NCBI RefSeq assembly: GCF_003253485.1
Contig: NZ_QKTX01000002.1
Span: 372,001 to 436,000, forward strand
Length of the DNA stretch: 64,000 bases
Direction of reading: 5' to 3'
DNA from: Algoriphagus aquaeductus
GTDB lineage: Bacteria > Bacteroidota > Bacteroidia > Cytophagales > Cyclobacteriaceae
Shown: one piece after another, positions 26,621 through 36,499 of the stretch
Layout: each line of letters opens with the position of its first letter
How positions within the stretch are numbered: position 1 is the first letter of the stretch
Notes under the pieces: model-generated
The model's database searches: none
Seen by the model: the letters and a program-made list of their open reading frames with translations, nothing else
What the model was told of the DNA's origin: nothing
Position numbers and translations under genes: made by a program

Positions 26621-26671
26621 TTCAGCCCCAAGAAGTGATAACCTTAGTTTTATCCATTTATTGGGGCTGAA
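26621..26671 (-). terminator. Long-loop inverted repeat at the recX stop, likely terminator
   Basis: TTCAGCCCCAA (26621-26631) and TTGGGGCTGAA (26661-26671) pair perfectly over 11 bp with a 29-base loop. The downstream arm codes the last residues of RecX. The minus strand has TATTTTTA shortly after the stem, so it may end recX transcription. Confidence 0.5.
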
Positions 26672-27164
26672 TACTTTCCAGGGCTTCTTGGATCAAATCC
26701 TGCTCAAATCCCTTGCCGACTAAATACTGAATCACCAGATTCCGTTTTTTATAAAGATCCTTTTCTTTGGTCTTTTCCCACTTCTTTTCCGTTTGGGTCA
26801 AAAGTGTATCGAAGTATTCGTCTGGATCAATTTCAGAAAGCCCTTCCTGAATCTGGCCGGGACTGATTTCCCGAAGTTTCAGCTCTCGGGTTATTCTATT
26901 TCTTCCCCATTTTTTAAGTCTAAATTTTCCTCTGGCAAAAGATCGGGCAAAGCGTTCTTCATTTAGAAAACCGTCTTTGAACATCTCCTCCACGAGATTT
27001 TCGGCATGCAGTCCTTGGATTCCTTTGTCAAAAAGTTTCCTTCGGACTTCCCATGCACACCGCTCCTGATAGGCACAAAAAGTCTCCAATTTCCCTTTGG
27101 CTTCTTTCAGGGTCCAATTCTTTTTTAAGTACTGATCCGGGTTATTTTTTCCCCAAGTGGACAT
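26658..27164 (-). CDS. recX: Regulatory protein RecX
   Basis: 168 residues. The three-helix RecX repeats are visible: YLKKNWTLKEAKGKLETFCAYQERCAWEVRRKL, FLNEERFARSFARGKFRLKKWGRNRI, and KRNLVIQYLVGKGFEQDLIQEAL, each shown in part. RecX binds RecA and limits its filament growth. It is divergent from tpiA across 68 bases, and the gene is not next to recA. Confidence 0.9.
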   Translation of the reverse strand: MSTWGKNNPDQYLKKNWTLKEAKGKLETFCAYQERCAWEVRRKLFDKGIQGLHAENLVEEMFKDGFLNEERFARSFARGKFRLKKWGRNRITRELKLREISPGQIQEGLSEIDPDEYFDTLLTQTEKKWEKTKEKDLYKKRNLVIQYLVGKGFEQDLIQEALESIQPQ

Positions 27165-27232
27165 TTTTGGTAATTTTAAGCCAAAATAGCCCCTGAATAA
27201 GTTTTTTTCAAACCTAAACGCAATCCCCTAAC

Positions 27233-27994
27233 ATGAGAAAGAAAATTGTAGCCGGAAACTGGAAGATGAATATGACCTTTGATGAAGGTCAAAAACTGAC
27301 CTCTGAAATTGTAAATATGTACAAAGATGAGGCAATCCAAGACGTGATCGTAGTACTCAATCCTCCTTTTCCACATATCCACCCTGTAAAAAAGCTGGTG
27401 GGAGATATTCCAGGGATTTTCATTGGGGCTCAAAATTGCTCAGATAAAGAATCCGGCGCATTTACCGGGGAAGTGTCAGCCAAGATTTTAGCTTCTTTCG
27501 GAGTAGATTATGTCATCTTGGGTCACTCCGAGCGGAGAGAATACTTCAAGGAAGGCAATGAATTGCTTGCGACGAAAGTGAAACAAGCGCTGGCCCATGG
27601 GTTGACCCCGATCTTCTGCTGTGGGGAGTCTCTTGAGATCCGCACTGCTGGAACTCATGAATCGAATGTCAAATTTCAGCTGACCGAGAGTTTGTTCGGA
27701 CTTTCTCCGGAGGATTTCTCCAAAGTGGTTATCGCCTATGAACCTATCTGGGCGATCGGAACGGGCAAGACAGCCACTGCAGATCAAGCTCAAGAAATGC
27801 ACTTGGCACTTCGTCGTCATATTGCCTCCAAATACGGAAAGGAAATCGCCAACGAAACCTCCATTCTTTATGGCGGAAGCGCAAATCCGGGCAATGCCAA
27901 GGAGCTCTTCTCCAAGCCTGATGTGGACGGTGGCTTGATCGGAGGAGCATCTTTGAAATCCCGAGACTTTACTGACATCGTGAAGTCCTTCTGA
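27233..27994 (+). CDS. tpiA: Triosephosphate isomerase
   Basis: A 253-residue TIM barrel with all catalytic residues: Lys11 (GNWKMN), His98 (LGHSERR) and Glu170 (AYEPIWAIGTGK), and the phosphate loop YGGSANPGN. It interconverts dihydroxyacetone phosphate and glyceraldehyde 3-phosphate in the cytosol. A hairpin (28021-28042) follows the gene. Confidence 0.98.
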   Translation: MRKKIVAGNWKMNMTFDEGQKLTSEIVNMYKDEAIQDVIVVLNPPFPHIHPVKKLVGDIPGIFIGAQNCSDKESGAFTGEVSAKILASFGVDYVILGHSERREYFKEGNELLATKVKQALAHGLTPIFCCGESLEIRTAGTHESNVKFQLTESLFGLSPEDFSKVVIAYEPIWAIGTGKTATADQAQEMHLALRRHIASKYGKEIANETSILYGGSANPGNAKELFSKPDVDGGLIGGASLKSRDFTDIVKSF

Positions 27995-28020
27995 TTTCAG
28001 TTGTTTCGCTATTTATAACA

Positions 28021-28049
28021 AGGTCTGTACTTGCGCAGACCTCTTCTTT
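28021..28049 (+). terminator. Probable terminator after tpiA
   Basis: AGGTCTG (28021-28027) pairs with CAGACCT (28036-28042) and is followed by CTTCTTT, a weak T tract. Read-through into prmA is possible. Confidence 0.55.
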
Positions 28050-28068
28050 ATCCCAACCTACAAGCGCC

Positions 28069-28896
28069 ATGGACTATCTTGAGTTTAAAATCAAATGCAA
28101 GGAGGATTTTCGTGAAATACTGATCGCCGAGTTGGCAGAAATTGGGTTCGATTCTTTTTTGGAAACCGAAGAGGGCATTGATGCCTATGCCCTTGAATCC
28201 GAATTAGACAGGGATGCTTTTAACCAAACGATTGAATCGTACCGGGAAGCGGGAGAAATTATCCTTACAGAGGGAATCATGCCCAAAGTCAACTGGAATG
28301 AGGAATGGGAAAAAAATTACGATCCCATAGCAGTAGATGATTTGGTCTATGTCCGGGCGTCTTTTCATGAGTCTCAGCCCGGTTTCCGACACGAAATTGT
28401 CATCAATCCCAAAATGTCCTTTGGTACCGGTCATCATGCGACCACCTATCAGGTGCTCAGACTACAAGGTGAGATTGATCATCAAGGTAAGCGAGTCCTG
28501 GATGTGGGCTCGGGAACAGGCATTTTGGCCATTATGGCCCATTTGCTGGGTGCCAAAGAAGTGGAAGCCTTTGATATCGATGATTGGTGTGTGGACAATG
28601 GCAACGAGAACTTTGACCTGAATGGGCTAAGCACCCGAATGGGATTGGGCACGATAAGACAGGTTAACCCCCAAGGACCTTTCGATATTGTCTTGGCCAA
28701 TATCAATAAAAATGTCCTTCTGGATGAAATGAAGATCTACGCAAGCTTGCTGATCCCCCAAGGATACTTATTGCTGAGCGGTTTTTACACCCAAGACATT
28801 GAAGATTTGGTGGCTGCGGCCACCCCATTTGGATTAAAACTGATCCAATCTTCTGATAAGGACAATTGGGCAGCTTTGATTTTACAAAAAGACTAA
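28069..28896 (+). CDS. prmA: Ribosomal protein L11 methyltransferase
   Basis: 275 residues. The N-terminal substrate-recognition domain precedes a class-I methyltransferase core: SFGTGHHATT, VLDVGSGTGILAIMAHLLGA (SAM loop) and FDIVLANINKNVL, the Asn-containing motif of PrmA. It methylates L11 lysines and the N-terminus. It is followed one base later by a small membrane-protein gene. Confidence 0.95.
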   Translation: MDYLEFKIKCKEDFREILIAELAEIGFDSFLETEEGIDAYALESELDRDAFNQTIESYREAGEIILTEGIMPKVNWNEEWEKNYDPIAVDDLVYVRASFHESQPGFRHEIVINPKMSFGTGHHATTYQVLRLQGEIDHQGKRVLDVGSGTGILAIMAHLLGAKEVEAFDIDDWCVDNGNENFDLNGLSTRMGLGTIRQVNPQGPFDIVLANINKNVLLDEMKIYASLLIPQGYLLLSGFYTQDIEDLVAAATPFGLKLIQSSDKDNWAALILQKD

Positions 28897-28897
28897 C

Positions 28898-29098
28898 ATG
28901 AACGAACTTGTGTTTTATTCATTGCTGCTTGTTGCCATTTTGGGCCATCTGGTCGCGGCGGCAAAAATGTACAAGGAAGTCCAGGCTGACGAGAGTCTTA
29001 CTTTCAAAGAAAAGAATGACTGGAAATTGAAGTCCTTAGTTTCTCCCGCATGGTATTGGTATTATTACAGGCAGGAAAAAAAGCGAAGGAATTCTTAA
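28898..29098 (+). CDS. Small single-span membrane protein
   Basis: 66 residues: a hydrophobic N-terminal segment (about 5-23) and a basic tail with WYWYYYRQEKKRRNS. It starts one base after the prmA stop and is probably co-transcribed. I do not recognise a family. Confidence 0.65.
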   Translation: MNELVFYSLLLVAILGHLVAAAKMYKEVQADESLTFKEKNDWKLKSLVSPAWYWYYYRQEKKRRNS

Positions 29099-29174
29099 AC
29101 ACAGAACTTTTTAGCTCGAAACTTCGCTTAAAAGCTATCACTCAATCCAAAACCCGGGAAATCTTAATCCCACT

Positions 29175-29182
29175 TACTTTTG
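29175..29182 (+). promoter_or_regulatory. Probable -7 box of recJ
   Basis: TACTTTTG matches TAnnTTTG exactly, 12 bases before the recJ ATG. No clear -33 element is seen. Confidence 0.45.
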
Positions 29183-29194
29183 TAATTTTAACTC

Positions 29195-30919
29195 ATGGAG
29201 TACGTCTGGAAGCAAAAACCAAAAACCTCACAGCTAGCTATCGAAAAGCTGGGTAAGGAAATCAATGTCAATCCTACCCTAGCCAACATGCTGATCAACA
29301 GGGGTGTGGAGAGTTTTGATCAGGCAAAAGATTACTTCCGTCCAAGCTTAAGCCAGTTGCATGATCCTTTTTTGATGAAGGGGATGAGTTCGGCAGTATC
29401 CAGGATTGAAAAAGCCGTTCTTCAGCAGGAGCGCATCTTGGTCTATGGGGACTATGATGTGGATGGTACCACAGCGGTGGCCTTGATGTATGGGTTTTTG
29501 AAAGGATTTTATCCTCATGTGGATTTTTATATCCCCGACCGATACAAGGAAGGATACGGGATATCGGAGCGCGGAGTGCGTTTTGCAGCGGAAAATGGAT
29601 TTTCTTTAGTCATTGCGCTCGATTGTGGGATCAAGGCCATTGACAAAGTAAGTTTGGCCAAGGAACTGGGAGTAGATTTTATCATCTGCGATCATCATAC
29701 ACCAGGGGACCAATTGCCGGCAGCGGTCGCCGTGCTGGACGCGAAGCAAGAAGATTGTCCCTATCCTTACAAAGAATTGAGTGGCTGTGGGGTAGGATTT
29801 AAACTTATTCAAGCCTACGCCAAAACCCACGGCATCGAAGAATCCGGCCTTTATCCTTATTTGGATCTTTTGGTGGTCAGTATCGCGGCGGATATTGTTC
29901 CGATTACAGGTGAAAACAGGATTCTGGCTTACTACGGCCTGGACCGGATCAATAACAATCCAAGGCCGGGATTAAAAGCATTGATCCTTCAAGCCAAAGT
30001 CGAAAAGGAAATTCAGATCTCGGATATTGTCTTTAAAATCGGTCCGAGGATTAATGCTTCCGGTCGCCTTGAGCATGCGCAAGCCTCTGTGGAATTGCTG
30101 ATTTCCTCCAATCTGGATGAGGCTATCGAGCGCGCCAAGCTGGTCGATGAAGTGAACGCTACCCGGCGGAATTTTGACGAGAATATTACCAAAGAGGCCT
30201 TCGAAATGTTGGCCATCCGGGAAGAGGAAGCACAATGGAACTCTACTGTACTTTTCAAAGAAGATTGGCACAAAGGGGTCATCGGAATTGTAGCCAGCAG
30301 GTGTATTGAGAAATATTACCGTCCGACCATCATCCTGACCGAGTCCAACAACAAGGCCACGGGAAGTGCCAGATCAGTAGTGGATTTCGACATTTACGAA
30401 GCTATTGCCGAGTGTGCCGATTTGTTGGATCAATTTGGGGGGCACAAGTATGCTGCCGGATTGACCCTCAGCGTGGACAAAGTGCCCGCTTTCCAGGCAA
30501 AATTTGAACAAGTGGTGAAAAGTCGGATTGAGGCCATTCATCTCAAGCCCGTCATCGAAATTGATGATGTCTTGCTGCTGGATCAAATCAATTATAAATT
30601 TTACAGCATTTTAAAGCAGATGGCTCCTTTTGGGCCCGGAAACACTGAACCTGTCTTTCGGATCAATAATGTCTATGCAGATGAAGTCACGGTTTTGAAA
30701 GACAAACATTTACGCTTTAAAATTGTCCAAGATGGCCAAGTAACCACTCCGGTTTGTTTGGGATTTGGAATGGCCGACCGGGCAAAAGATCCGGATTTGA
30801 CTACGGTCAACATGCTTCGCGGCAAGATGCGCTTCGACATTGTGGCTGAAATGCGGGAAAATTTCTTCCGCGACAAAAGCAGTTTGCAACTCTATGTGAA
30901 AGACATCAAATTTGACTGA
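29195..30919 (+). CDS. recJ: Single-stranded-DNA-specific exonuclease RecJ
   Basis: 574 residues. The DHH phosphoesterase core is complete: [58 protein letters not shown] and [33 protein letters not shown] (in parts). RecJ degrades 5'-ended single strands in recombination and repair. The stop lies one base before the lptB start, and lptB overlaps GH3, so the three genes form one tight unit. Confidence 0.95.
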   Translation: MEYVWKQKPKTSQLAIEKLGKEINVNPTLANMLINRGVESFDQAKDYFRPSLSQLHDPFLMKGMSSAVSRIEKAVLQQERILVYGDYDVDGTTAVALMYGFLKGFYPHVDFYIPDRYKEGYGISERGVRFAAENGFSLVIALDCGIKAIDKVSLAKELGVDFIICDHHTPGDQLPAAVAVLDAKQEDCPYPYKELSGCGVGFKLIQAYAKTHGIEESGLYPYLDLLVVSIAADIVPITGENRILAYYGLDRINNNPRPGLKALILQAKVEKEIQISDIVFKIGPRINASGRLEHAQASVELLISSNLDEAIERAKLVDEVNATRRNFDENITKEAFEMLAIREEEAQWNSTVLFKEDWHKGVIGIVASRCIEKYYRPTIILTESNNKATGSARSVVDFDIYEAIAECADLLDQFGGHKYAAGLTLSVDKVPAFQAKFEQVVKSRIEAIHLKPVIEIDDVLLLDQINYKFYSILKQMAPFGPGNTEPVFRINNVYADEVTVLKDKHLRFKIVQDGQVTTPVCLGFGMADRAKDPDLTTVNMLRGKMRFDIVAEMRENFFRDKSSLQLYVKDIKFD

Positions 30920-30920
30920 T

Positions 30921-31658
30921 ATGATGCTTCGTGCCGAACACCTCGTCAAAATCTACAAAGGCCGCCGTGTGGTCAATGACATCTCTGTACAAGTGGAACA
31001 GGGCGAAATCGTGGGACTTTTGGGGCCTAACGGTGCCGGGAAGACGACTTCATTTTACATGATTGTAGGCTTGATCCAGCCGAATGAGGGGAAAATTTTT
31101 CTGGAAAATCAAGAAATCACCAGCCTTCCCATGTACAAGCGAGCCAAGCTGGGGATTGGCTATCTGGCTCAGGAAGCATCCGTTTTTCGAAAGCTTTCTG
31201 TAGAAGAAAATATCTTGGCTGTCCTGGAAATGACCAATTTGCCTAAAGCTCAACAAAAGGAAAAAGTCGAGATGCTCTTGGAGGAATTCAGCTTGACCCA
31301 TGTGCGGAAAAATCTCGGCATGGTACTTTCGGGAGGAGAGAGAAGAAGGACAGAAATAGCCCGGGCATTGGCTGTAGATCCGAAGTTTGTGCTTTTGGAC
31401 GAACCTTTTGCCGGGGTGGATCCGATTGCGGTGGAGGAAATCCAGACCATTGTGGCCAAACTTAAAACCAAAAATATCGGCATTCTGATCACGGATCACA
31501 ATGTCAACGAGACCCTTTCCATCACCGACCGAGCGTATCTGATGTTTGAAGGGAGACTGCTTAAAGCGGGTACCGCAGAGGAATTGGCGGCAGATGAGCA
31601 AGTCAGAAGAGTCTATCTCGGAAGCCAATTCGAGCTCAAGCGCAAAGTTTTTACCTGA
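30921..31658 (+). CDS. lptB: LPS export ABC transporter ATPase LptB
   Basis: 245 residues from ATG 30921 (a second in-frame ATG follows at once). Walker A is GPNGAGKTT, the signature motif is [15 protein letters not shown], Walker B is [19 protein letters not shown]. This matches LptB, which powers lipopolysaccharide extraction from the inner membrane. The permease genes are not in the window. Stop and next start overlap (TGATG). Confidence 0.94.
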   Translation: MMLRAEHLVKIYKGRRVVNDISVQVEQGEIVGLLGPNGAGKTTSFYMIVGLIQPNEGKIFLENQEITSLPMYKRAKLGIGYLAQEASVFRKLSVEENILAVLEMTNLPKAQQKEKVEMLLEEFSLTHVRKNLGMVLSGGERRRTEIARALAVDPKFVLLDEPFAGVDPIAVEEIQTIVAKLKTKNIGILITDHNVNETLSITDRAYLMFEGRLLKAGTAEELAADEQVRRVYLGSQFELKRKVFT

Positions 31659-33187
31659 TGGAAGTGATCAACAGCTTCATGACCTGGATTTTTAAAAATC
31701 GACTGGGTCAGATTGAAAATTTTAAGAAAAATCCTCACGCTGTTCAAGAAACCACCTTTCGCATGCTGATCGAATCTGGTCGGAAAACGGAATTTGGCCG
31801 TCAGTTTGGATTTGAGGGCATCAAATCTTATTCTGATTTTGCAGCCAAAGTTCCGGTCACCGATTATGAAGGCTTCAAGCCCTATATCGAAAAAACGATG
31901 CAAGGCAGGCAGAATGTGATCTGGAATACCGATATCGAATGGTTTTCCAAATCCTCAGGTACTACCTCCAGCCGGAGCAAATACATTCCTGTCACAGAGG
32001 AAAGCCTCGAAGAATGCCACTATAAGGGCGGTAAAGACATGCTTTCTCTCTATGTCAACAATTTTCCGGAGTCTCGACTGTTTACCGGAAAGAGCCTTTC
32101 TATTGGAGGTACGCTCGAGAAAAATCCATTGAATCCCCAAGGAACTGCCCGTGCAGGAGATATCTCAGCAGTAATCATGGAAAACTTGCCCATTTGGGCG
32201 CAGTTTGCCCGGACTCCATCGCTCGAAACTGCCTTGATGGGCGAATGGGAGGCCAAAATAGAAAAAATGGCTCGGGAGACAATGAATGAAAATGTCACTT
32301 CCATTGCAGGTGTGCCGACCTGGACGGTAGTGTTGCTTCAGCGCATTTTGGAGTTGAAGAAGGCCAAACATATCCTGGAAGTCTGGCCCAATCTGGAAGT
32401 TTTTTTTCATGGCGCGGTCGCTTTTGGGCCGTATCGAAGTTTGTTTAGGCAACTGATACCTTCGGATAAGATGCGCTACATGGAGACCTACAATGCTTCA
32501 GAAGGGTTTTTTGGAATTCAGGACCAACCCGATTCTGAGGAATTGCTGCTGCTTTTAGATTATGGGATTTTCTATGAATTCATTCCCATGGAGGAGTGGG
32601 ACAAGGAAAACCCACAGGTGATTTCGCTTCGGGAAGTTGAAGTGGGGAAAAATTATGCCATTGTGATCACGACCAATGGGGGGCTTTGGCGATACAAAAT
32701 AGGGGACACGGTTAGGTTTTCGTCCACACTTCCTTACCGGTTTAGAATCTCCGGTCGGACCAAGCATTTTATCAATGCCTTTGGGGAGGAAGTCATCGTC
32801 GAAAATGCCGAGTCCGCACTCCGCTATGCCTGTGAGGAGACGGGCGCTACCATTACCAATTTTACCGCAGCGCCGGTTTATTTTGAAGGAAGTGGCTCAA
32901 AAGGTGCACATGAGTGGGTAGTGGAGTTTCGGAATGCGCCGGACGATTTGGAGAATTTTGCAATCCTTTTGGACCAAAAGCTCCGGGAGATCAACTCGGA
33001 CTATGATGCCAAGCGGCACAAAAACCTCGCGCTACAGCGACTGATTCTTCATCAAGCTCCGGAGGGATTATTCGAAGCTTGGCTCGGTAAAAAAGGGAAG
33101 CTGGGAGGACAACATAAAGTGCCCCGACTCTCCAATTCCCGGGAGTATATCGATGAGATTTTGGGGATGATGGCAGCAAATCAGTAA
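31658..33187 (+). CDS. GH3 auxin-responsive-promoter family protein (acyl-adenylating)
   Basis: 509 residues with the GH3 layout: EWFSKSSGTTSSRSKYIPVT (ATP-binding), METYNASEGFFGIQD, YAIVITTNGGLWRYKIGDTVRF and RTKHFINAFGEEVIVENAESAL. Plant members join amino acids to jasmonate or auxin through acyl adenylates; bacterial members are uncharacterised but keep the adenylation motifs. It is likely co-transcribed with recJ-lptB. The last seven bases overlap the convergent ATPase gene. Confidence 0.9.
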   Translation: MEVINSFMTWIFKNRLGQIENFKKNPHAVQETTFRMLIESGRKTEFGRQFGFEGIKSYSDFAAKVPVTDYEGFKPYIEKTMQGRQNVIWNTDIEWFSKSSGTTSSRSKYIPVTEESLEECHYKGGKDMLSLYVNNFPESRLFTGKSLSIGGTLEKNPLNPQGTARAGDISAVIMENLPIWAQFARTPSLETALMGEWEAKIEKMARETMNENVTSIAGVPTWTVVLLQRILELKKAKHILEVWPNLEVFFHGAVAFGPYRSLFRQLIPSDKMRYMETYNASEGFFGIQDQPDSEELLLLLDYGIFYEFIPMEEWDKENPQVISLREVEVGKNYAIVITTNGGLWRYKIGDTVRFSSTLPYRFRISGRTKHFINAFGEEVIVENAESALRYACEETGATITNFTAAPVYFEGSGSKGAHEWVVEFRNAPDDLENFAILLDQKLREINSDYDAKRHKNLALQRLILHQAPEGLFEAWLGKKGKLGGQHKVPRLSNSREYIDEILGMMAANQ

Positions 33188-34365
33188 AGGAAGCCAAAAA
33201 GCCAAAGCGGGATTTTGTTCCCAGAACCTGACTTGATGTTGTCGATAGCTAAAAAAGAACTAGGGACTCCTTGGATTTGATGGGCAGTTTTGTTTGGTCC
33301 ACCTACTTCGAAGACGAATTGGTCATCGATCATAAAGTCCCCAAATTTAGGTGCGGTCACTTGATGTTTGGCTTGAAGTTGATTTAAGAAGAAAGTTTCC
33401 CGGATGTTTCCCGGATTCGGTTCGGATGGACCTAATGCAAAGGCAAGGTTTGAATTTTGTAAGTAGACTTTTTCCGGTTTTTGGAGTTGAGAAATTCCCT
33501 GAGTCGAAGCGTGAAGAAGATTAAGAATTTGAGCTTGACTGAGCAGGTCTAAGATCTTTAAAACAGTATTTCTTGAAGCATCCAGTTTTTCTGCCAATTT
33601 GAGGATATTGGGGGTAAACGGAACGGATTCGCTGAGTACAAACAACAGTTTTTTCATGTTTCGCATGGTCTTGTGGGCGATTTCCTCAAATGGACCAATA
33701 TCCATCTCCAATACCAAATGTGTGGTTTGGAGTAATCTCGTTAGATACAAGTCTTTTCCCATTCGATAAAAAGGGAAATATCCATACTGAAGATATTCTG
33801 GGAATAAATTTAGGACATCTACCTCGTCTGAAATTTTATTGGAAATGCCAATATGACTTTCCAAAATCTCAGTCAGCGAGTAGGTAGGGAAATTTTTCCC
33901 TGATTCCAGATTGATAAATTCCCGAAAAGACATCCCCGCCAAACGATAGACGGCTGCTCGCCTGGATAAGTCTGCTTTTCCTTTTTCAAGACCTAATATC
34001 GATGAACCTGAAACCACCACGTGAATGTCTTCATAACTGTCGAAGATGGTTTTCAAATCCACCGACCAGTTGACATAGCGATGTGCCTCATCCAAAAAGA
34101 AATATCTGTAGCCTAAGGTGTAAAGCTCTTCAATTGCAAGGACAAGCCTATTTTCTTCAAAATGGAAGTCATCCAAACTGAGGTAGATTTTAGAGTCTTT
34201 TACTTCACTCATCCGCTGTAAGATCAACGTAGTCTTCCCCGCTCCCCGATGCCCGAGGATTAATACCAGTCGTTGACTCCAATCAATCTCATGTTTAAGA
34301 TATCGGGTAAAATTGGGTAAAGACGTGGTTTCTTTTCGCTTGGATAAGGTGATCAGTCGCTCCAT
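33181..34365 (-). CDS. AAA-type ATPase with nuclease-like C-terminus (DUF4143 group), copy B
   Basis: 394 residues and a clear full-length paralogue of 13005-14198. Walker A is GHRGAGKTT, Walker B is YFFLDEAHRYVNW, the sensor is SGSSIL, and shared blocks include KADLSRRA, MSFREFINLESG, VPFTPNILKLAEKLDASRNTVL and the C-terminal IPLWLFGFLY. The C-terminal FEVGGPNKTAHQIQG keeps E-x-G but has P-N-K where copy A has K-N-K. The upstream region has the half-site TGTAAAAA twice (34388 and 34404) but not the palindrome array of copy A. Confidence 0.84.
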   Translation of the reverse strand: MERLITLSKRKETTSLPNFTRYLKHEIDWSQRLVLILGHRGAGKTTLILQRMSEVKDSKIYLSLDDFHFEENRLVLAIEELYTLGYRYFFLDEAHRYVNWSVDLKTIFDSYEDIHVVVSGSSILGLEKGKADLSRRAAVYRLAGMSFREFINLESGKNFPTYSLTEILESHIGISNKISDEVDVLNLFPEYLQYGYFPFYRMGKDLYLTRLLQTTHLVLEMDIGPFEEIAHKTMRNMKKLLFVLSESVPFTPNILKLAEKLDASRNTVLKILDLLSQAQILNLLHASTQGISQLQKPEKVYLQNSNLAFALGPSEPNPGNIRETFFLNQLQAKHQVTAPKFGDFMIDDQFVFEVGGPNKTAHQIQGVPSSFLAIDNIKSGSGNKIPLWLFGFLY

Positions 34366-34529
34366 TTTGATTTATCAATTGAACAAATGTAAAAATTGTT
34401 TTTTGTAAAAAACACTTATTGATTTTGTTTTTTGGAAAATACAGTAATCCTATTCCGTATTTGAAATATCTTTAAGGCCATTGGAATAATTATTTAGCTT
34501 CATCGCATTTCAAATCCGTATTTTAAATC

Positions 34530-35477
34530 ATGCGTGCGATTCATTTGATTTTGACCTATGTCCTGTTGGGCATTGCTCTGGTTTTGGGAGGAATGGCTTT
34601 TTGGAAGTCTCAAAACCAGGATCAGGTAACCAATCAGCCTGAGTTTCCAATCCTAGAGGCTTATCCCACTCCACCTTTGTCCATGGCGAGGGATTCCATT
34701 CGATTGTTTGACTTGCCCAAGGAGGTGACTTTTGCAGGGGAGAAAGTACCACTGGAAGAACAGGACGTCTTGGAGCGACTGGAGCGGGAAATCTACGTCA
34801 ATGCCTATTGGGAGTCCAATATGATTCTCCTGATGAAACGATCGGGGAAATACTTTGAAGAAATCGACCGGATTTTCACCGAAGCAGGCGTGCCTACGGA
34901 TTTTAAATATTTGGCTTTGGCCGAAAGTGGTTTGATGAATGTTGTCTCTCCGGCTGGGGCTCGGGGATTTTGGCAGTTTATGGAAAGCACTGCCAAGGAG
35001 TATGGCCTCGAGGTGAGCCAAGATGTGGATGAACGCTACCATTTCGAAAAGTCGACCCGAGCGGCCGTCCGTTACCTCAAAAAGGCTCATGCCAAATTTG
35101 GGGATTGGACTGCGGTGGCGGCGAGCTACAACATGGGGCAAAGCGGCTTTTCCCGTAGACAAGAAGAGCAGCTCAACCGCAACTATTATGATCTCTACCT
35201 CAATGAGGAGACGAGTCGATACCTTTTTAGGATTTTGGCTTTTAAGCTCATCTTCGAAAATCCGGGAGAATTTGGGTTTCACCTGAAGGAGAAAGATTAT
35301 TACAAAAATCCGGAATTCAGACAGATCCAAGTAGATAGCGACATCAAAGACCTGGCAGCTTGGGCTAAAAGCCAAGGAAGCACTTACAAACATCTCAAAC
35401 TTTACAATCCTTGGCTTCGTGACCGAAATCTTAATGTGAAGCGGGGGAAGGTGTATGAAATTAGCTTGCCAAAATAA
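34530..35477 (+). CDS. Membrane-anchored lytic transglycosylase (SLT domain)
   Basis: 315 residues: N-terminal membrane anchor (about 5-24), then an SLT goose-type lysozyme domain. Catalytic Glu132 lies in LALAESGLMNVVSPAGARGFWQFM (in parts), followed by AAVRYLKKAHAKFGDWTAVAASYNMG. The C-terminus (about 270-315) resembles a degenerate LysM-like linker (YKHLKLYNPWLRDRNLNVKRGKVYEISLP). It cleaves peptidoglycan glycan strands in the periplasm, MltD-like. Confidence 0.9.
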   Translation: MRAIHLILTYVLLGIALVLGGMAFWKSQNQDQVTNQPEFPILEAYPTPPLSMARDSIRLFDLPKEVTFAGEKVPLEEQDVLERLEREIYVNAYWESNMILLMKRSGKYFEEIDRIFTEAGVPTDFKYLALAESGLMNVVSPAGARGFWQFMESTAKEYGLEVSQDVDERYHFEKSTRAAVRYLKKAHAKFGDWTAVAASYNMGQSGFSRRQEEQLNRNYYDLYLNEETSRYLFRILAFKLIFENPGEFGFHLKEKDYYKNPEFRQIQVDSDIKDLAAWAKSQGSTYKHLKLYNPWLRDRNLNVKRGKVYEISLPK

Positions 35478-35577
35478 ATTGAGTGGACCGGTTACAACTT
35501 TTTACCCGACTTTGACTTAGTATATAATATGGGATTCTTTCTTTTCCCATTGATTTTGAAACATTAACCGACTAATC

Positions 35578-36372
35578 ATGAAGCCTACAATCAAGTTATC
35601 TTTTCTTCCAAAAATCGCAGTTGTAATTTCGATCTTGATTTTTGGTTCTTGCACAGAGTCATCGGATCCGAATGAATCAGGAAATTTTTCCAATACCACT
35701 GCGGTGTTTCTTCTTATCGATGAGGAAAGCATAGACAATGGCAACGAGCCCAATAACTTCTCTTCCACGGATGTCAATGATCAATTGGCAGAGTTGGGCC
35801 AGCGGCAACCGCTCCGGTTTTTTGAGCAAAATGTCGGAAGAGAAATCACACTGTACACCGGTCAGGTGGGTGATGAAGGTTGGTTTGCCTTGAAGACAAT
35901 TCCTTCCAGTTGGAGAAGTGCCGGACCTTCCGGTAACGGCCTGAGAAATTACCTAACACCAGGTCCGGGCTTGGGAGCACGGATTCCGGATGATGATCGG
36001 GAAGTCCTATTGGACAAAATCCCAAATGTCACCCCGCTCAGGGCCACAGGTCTGGCCATGCTAGTTGGCCAAACCATCTTTGCCGTGGTCTATGATTCTG
36101 ATATTTCCATCAATTATTCCCCACTCACGGGAAATCTTCAAGGTGCAAATTTGGGTATAGTAGGATTTGATGTACTGGGTGTGTCCTCCCGGACTGATGG
36201 GAGTTCGTCCTCTCTTCCGGCTGTTAGGGTACGGATAAGGAATGCCGGAATGCTGAGAGATGGGGAGTTGGCTTTATTCAGCAACGCCCCTACGCCGCAG
36301 TCTTCTTCAGAGCCTTTTGACATCAATCCACCGAGTAGTCCACCTAGCATTCAATTGGGGGAACCTAACTAA
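35578..36372 (+). CDS. Lipoprotein of unknown function
   Basis: 264 residues with a lipoprotein-type signal (FGSC, Cys25) and an acidic/Ser/Asn-rich start to the mature part. The mature part has no motif I recognise; it ends with a Pro/Ser-rich tail (NPPSSPPSIQLGEPN). A stand-alone gene between the transglycosylase and uvrA. Confidence 0.72.
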   Translation: MKPTIKLSFLPKIAVVISILIFGSCTESSDPNESGNFSNTTAVFLLIDEESIDNGNEPNNFSSTDVNDQLAELGQRQPLRFFEQNVGREITLYTGQVGDEGWFALKTIPSSWRSAGPSGNGLRNYLTPGPGLGARIPDDDREVLLDKIPNVTPLRATGLAMLVGQTIFAVVYDSDISINYSPLTGNLQGANLGIVGFDVLGVSSRTDGSSSSLPAVRVRIRNAGMLRDGELALFSNAPTPQSSSEPFDINPPSSPPSIQLGEPN

Positions 36373-36467
36373 AGGGGCACTGAGAAAACAAGCGAAGAGA
36401 AAACTTCCAGAGGTAAATTGGGGTTACTTATCCTCAGGGAAAGATTCCGCTTTCCTGTAAATAACTT

Positions 36468-36475
36468 TACCTTTG
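36468..36475 (+). promoter_or_regulatory. Probable -7 box of uvrA
   Basis: TACCTTTG matches TAnnTTTG exactly and ends 24 bases before ATG 36500. It overlaps the TTG at 36473 that would otherwise extend the gene, which supports the ATG start. Confidence 0.5.
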
Positions 36476-36499
36476 CCCCTTGCAAATTTCCCTTCGCCC

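Noticed and set aside
33181..33187. Frameshift at the GH3/ATPase junction
   Set aside because: Both frames end normally; it is only a 7-bp overlap of convergent stops.
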